Shown here in pieces: positions 5,536 through 7,404 of a stretch of 7,404 nt of DNA; the stretch's first letter is position 1, and the number at the start of each line of letters is the position of its first letter. The position numbers and the translations under genes were made by a program. The notes below the pieces were generated by a model. That model was not told the origin of the DNA and searched no databases. It saw only the letters and a list, made by a program, of their open reading frames with translations. Location: positions 1 to 7,404 of the forward strand of contig JADZBJ010000257.1 of NCBI GenBank assembly GCA_020852155.1. Reading direction: 5' to 3'. The DNA comes from Saprospiraceae bacterium. GTDB taxonomy: Bacteria > Bacteroidota > Bacteroidia > Chitinophagales > Saprospiraceae.

Positions 5536-6669
5536 ATGTCCAATTCAACTCTTGCTGCAATGCCCCTGAATGATGCCGCGACGGATACTTTTCCGATCAA
5601 CGGCACCGACCATATTGAATTTTATGTTGGCAATGCCAAACAAAGCGCAATTTACTATCAGGCGGCGCTGGGTTTTAAACAAGTTGCCTACTGCGGCCCT
5701 GAAACAGGCGTGCGCGACCGCGTCAGTTATGTGCTGCAACAGAGTAAAATCCGAATCGTGCTCACATCGGCGTTGTTGCCCGAACACGAGATCGCACAAC
5801 ACGTACACCAGCATGGCGACGGCGTTAAAGTGCTGGCACTTTGGGTTGACGATGCTGAGTGCGCCTACAACACAGCCATCGAACGCGGCGCTGAGTCTGC
5901 ATTTCAGCCCCGAAAAATACAGGACGAACACGGCGAAGTAATCGTGGCGGCCATCAAAACCTATGGCGATACCATCCATACGTTTGTGGATAGAAGCCGT
6001 TATTCAGGTCCGTTTATGCCGGGCTATATTGAAAAAGAAAGCGCTTACCCGGCCAAGTCAGTGGGACTGAAATACGTGGATCACTGTGTGGGCAATGTCG
6101 AGTTGGGCACCATGAACCAATGGGTGAAATTTTATGAAGATGTTATGGGCTTTAAACTGCTCATCACGTTCGACGATAAAGACATCAGTACTGAATATAC
6201 GGCCCTGATGTCGAAAGTTGTGTCCAGTGGAAACGGCTACATCAAATTCCCGATCAACGAACCCGCTCAGGGCAAGAAAAAAAGCCAGATTGAAGAATAC
6301 ATTGATTTCTATCGCGGCTCAGGCGTGCAACATATCGCCGTTGCGACCGATGATATTCTCTTCACCGTGGGTCAGCTGCGTGCCAATGGCGTTGAGTTTC
6401 TGTACGTCCCGGACAACTACTATGAAGATGTCCTCGACAGGGTAGGGCACATCAATGAAGACCTGGCAGCGCTGCGCCAGTTAAACATCCTGATTGACCG
6501 CGATGAGGACGGCTATTTGTTGCAGATTTTTACCAAACCCATTCAGGATCGTCCGACAGTGTTTTTTGAAATTATCCAGCGTTGCGGCGCTAAATCCTTC
6601 GGAAAAGGGAATTTCAAGGCACTCTTTGAAGCCATCGAACGGGAACAGGAAATTCGCGGAACACTTTAG
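5536..6669 (+). CDS. hpd: 4-hydroxyphenylpyruvate dioxygenase
   Basis: 377 residues, close to the usual length of bacterial HPPD. The enzyme is a cytosolic Fe(II) dioxygenase that converts 4-hydroxyphenylpyruvate and O2 to homogentisate and CO2, the second step of tyrosine breakdown. It has two vicinal-oxygen-chelate halves: an N-terminal one (GTDHIEFYVGNAKQSAIYYQ, 23-42) and the catalytic C-terminal one. The iron ligands are visible: His183 in YVDHCVGNV, His266 in GVQHIAVATDDI and Glu345 in FFEIIQR. Other family words are FPINEPA (238-244), YYEDVLDRVG (295-304), DEDGYLLQIFTKPIQDRPT (323-341) and the C-terminal GFGKGNF-like SFGKGNFKALFEAIEREQ (354-371). The ATG at 5536 was chosen because it follows CAAAA, lies one leader length behind the promoter element, and fits homologous N-termini; a TTG at 5497 overlaps that element and is rejected. 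No Shine-Dalgarno site is seen. No homogentisate dioxygenase gene follows in the window. Confidence 0.96.
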   Translation: MSNSTLAAMPLNDAATDTFPINGTDHIEFYVGNAKQSAIYYQAALGFKQVAYCGPETGVRDRVSYVLQQSKIRIVLTSALLPEHEIAQHVHQHGDGVKVLALWVDDAECAYNTAIERGAESAFQPRKIQDEHGEVIVAAIKTYGDTIHTFVDRSRYSGPFMPGYIEKESAYPAKSVGLKYVDHCVGNVELGTMNQWVKFYEDVMGFKLLITFDDKDISTEYTALMSKVVSSGNGYIKFPINEPAQGKKKSQIEEYIDFYRGSGVQHIAVATDDILFTVGQLRANGVEFLYVPDNYYEDVLDRVGHINEDLAALRQLNILIDRDEDGYLLQIFTKPIQDRPTVFFEIIQRCGAKSFGKGNFKALFEAIEREQEIRGTL

Positions 6670-6671
6670 GA

Positions 6672-6813
6672 TGGCGCTGGCGCGCCGTTTGAAGTTGTTA
6701 GAATGCTCGCTGACGCTCGCTGTTTGAGGTTGTTAGAATGGCGCTGGCGCGCCGTTTGAAGTTGTTAGAATGGCGCTGGCGCTCGCTGTTTGAAGTGGTT
6801 TGAGGTTGTTAGA
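6672..6813. repeat. Array A: GC-rich core plus GTTTGAAGTTGTTAGAA linker, 32-35 bp period
   Basis: Units start at 6672, about 6704, 6739 and 6771. Each joins a GC-rich core to GTTTGA and a linker close to AGTTGTTAGAA. Units 1 and 3 carry the same 21-bp core (6672-6692, 6739-6759), which contains the 8-bp palindrome GGCGCGCC. Units 2 and 4 carry a CGCTCGCTGTTTGA variant. A degenerate GTTTGAGGTTGTTAGA tail ends at 6813. The array starts two bases after the hpd stop codon. Confidence 0.85.
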
Positions 6814-6832
6814 CGTTGTTTCTGAATGTGTT

Positions 6833-6870
6833 CTCTGTGTACTCTGCGTTACACTCTGTGCACTCTGTGT
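6833..6870. repeat. CTCTGTG word array, paired at 9 bp
   Basis: CTCTGTG or CTCTGCG occurs four times, starting at 6833, 6842, 6854 and 6863, so in two pairs with 9-bp spacing inside a pair and 21 bp between pairs. This is the same architecture as the ATCCGCG array at 1274-1371, and both fit the degenerate pattern YGYGTAMTCYGCGTT in their best units. Confidence 0.75.
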
Positions 6871-6927
6871 TAGAAAAATCTACCGAAATTGTTCAGAATG
6901 ATTGCGCAAGCGAACATTCAAACCATA

Positions 6928-7073
6928 TCAAATGGCGCGCAAGCGCCAATCAAACCACATCAAACCACATCAAACGGCGCGCAAGCGCCAATCAAACCAC
7001 ATCAAACGGCGCGCAAGCGCCATCAAACCACATCAAACCACATCAAACCACATCAAACGGCGCGCAAGCGCCA
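6928..7073. repeat. Array B: GGCGC-GCAA-GCGCC hairpins joined by CATCAAACCA linkers, inverted relative to array A
   Basis: A 21-bp core occurs four times (6928-6948, 6970-6990, 7002-7022, 7053-7073), differing only at one position in the first copy. Each core holds GGCGC-GCAA-GCGCC, a 5-bp GC stem (6 with the flanking T-A in copy 1) closed by a GNRA-type tetraloop. Linkers are made of the 10-mer CATCAAACCA, which stands in three exact tandem copies at 7021-7050. Reversed and complemented, the core of copies 2-4 equals the array A core except at one of 21 positions. A degenerate half unit (GCGCAAGCG) lies at 6904-6912. Confidence 0.88.
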
Positions 7074-7110
7074 ATCAAACCATATCTAACCACTTTCTAA
7101 TAAAAAAATA

Positions 7111-7404
7111 ATGTTTCAACTTAGCGAAGAACATTTAGCGGTACGTGATGCCGCACGCCAGTTTGCTCAAAATGAACTCAAACCAGGCGTCATTGAAAGA
7201 GATACCAAAATGGAATATCCAACCGAGCAAGTGCGCAAAATGGCCGAACTCGGGTTTCTGGGTATGATGGTATCGCCGGAATATGGCGGTGGTGGCATGG
7301 ATACCTTGTCGTACGTGCTGGCCATGGAAGAAATTTCGAAGGTGGACAGTTCGTGCTCCGTGATCATGTCAGTCAATAATTCCCTGGTTTGCTGGGGCAT
7401 TGAA
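7111..7404 (+). CDS. Acyl-CoA dehydrogenase, N-terminal part (3' end outside the window)
   Basis: 98 residues are visible; the family is usually about 380. The start MFQLSEEHLAVRDAARQFAQ, then NELKPGVIERD, MAELGFLGMMVSPEYGGGGMD, SYVLAMEEISKVDSS and VIMSVNNSLVCWGIE are the N-terminal alpha-helical domain of the short/medium-chain acyl-CoA dehydrogenase family, with the typical GFLGM...EYGGGGMD turn. These FAD flavoenzymes form the alpha-beta double bond of acyl-CoA and pass electrons to electron-transfer flavoprotein, in fatty-acid or branched-chain amino-acid breakdown. The sequence is closest to butyryl/short-chain types as I remember them, but substrate-deciding residues and the catalytic Glu lie beyond the window. 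The ATG follows AATAAAAAAATA, an A-rich leader without Shine-Dalgarno site, common in Bacteroidota. The gene sits directly downstream of repeat array B. Confidence 0.95.
   Translation, partial: MFQLSEEHLAVRDAARQFAQNELKPGVIERDTKMEYPTEQVRKMAELGFLGMMVSPEYGGGGMDTLSYVLAMEEISKVDSSCSVIMSVNNSLVCWGIE

Larger units (their letters stand above)
6670..7110. other. 441-bp intergenic region without a gene
   Basis: The gap is almost wholly repetitive: array A directly after the hpd stop (6672-6813), a CTCTGTG word array (6833-6870), a short unique piece, array B (6928-7073), and about 35 bp of A-rich leader before the next gene. Frames are open over long parts only because the repeat words lack stop codons. 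I see no TAnnTTTG promoter close to the next gene and no classic terminator with a T-run after hpd. Confidence 0.7.

Noticed and set aside
5545..5979. 144-codon open frame on the minus strand inside hpd, and similar antisense frames in the other genes
   Set aside because: They lie opposite clear protein families, have no recognisable domains, and follow codon-shadow patterns of the real genes.
6679..6686. GGCGCGCC palindrome as a restriction or regulator site
   Set aside because: It occurs only as part of the array A core (also 6746-6753) and is explained by the repeat unit.
6816..7111. Overlapping open frames in array B that encode NHIKPHQT or NGAQAP repeat peptides
   Set aside because: All three plus-strand frames are open because the words TCAAACCACA and GGCGCGCAAG lack stops in any phase. 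There is no ribosome site, composition unlike a protein, and unit lengths (32, 42, 51 bp) do not all keep the frame.

Overview
The window looks like chromosomal DNA of a member of the Bacteroidota, probably a large-genome environmental lineage such as the Saprospiria (the lineage is an inference). The evidence is two secreted proteins with C-terminal domains of the type IX secretion system (T9SS), a TonB-dependent outer-membrane receptor, a TAnnTTTG promoter element, starts with A-rich leaders instead of strong Shine-Dalgarno sites, and intergenic gaps filled with short-word repeat arrays.

Layout from left to right. (1) 1-975, plus: the 3' part of a TonB-dependent receptor gene. (2) 976-1647: a 672-bp gap without a gene, holding a C-free repeat tract that overlaps the receptor stop codon, a cluster of dyads, a 23-24 bp array built on ATCCGCG, a G-free tract, and the presumed promoter region of the next gene. 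(3) 1648-3258, plus: a secreted beta-helix-like protein with a T9SS sorting domain, followed by a strong hairpin. (4) 3344-3520: four palindromes in a nested inverted arrangement. (5) 3532-5243, minus: a two-gene unit, a secreted DUF1028 protein with a T9SS domain followed directly by the tRNA pseudouridine synthase TruC. (6) 5244-5535: an AT-rich divergent promoter region. (7) 5536-6669, plus: 4-hydroxyphenylpyruvate dioxygenase (hpd). (8) 6670-7110: a 441-bp gap with two GC-rich repeat arrays in opposite orientation around a CTCTGTG word array. (9) 7111-7404, plus: the 5' part of an acyl-CoA dehydrogenase gene.

Functionally the region is mixed. The receptor and the beta-helix protein may form a surface uptake or binding pair; the genes lie in the same direction but 672 bp apart, so they are probably transcribed separately. 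Hpd (tyrosine to homogentisate) and the acyl-CoA dehydrogenase are catabolic enzymes but are also separated by a repeat-filled gap. I see no phage, transposase, defence or CRISPR module. The genes belong to known families. The unusual content is the intergenic DNA, where nearly every gap carries its own short-word repeat array, often touching a stop codon.
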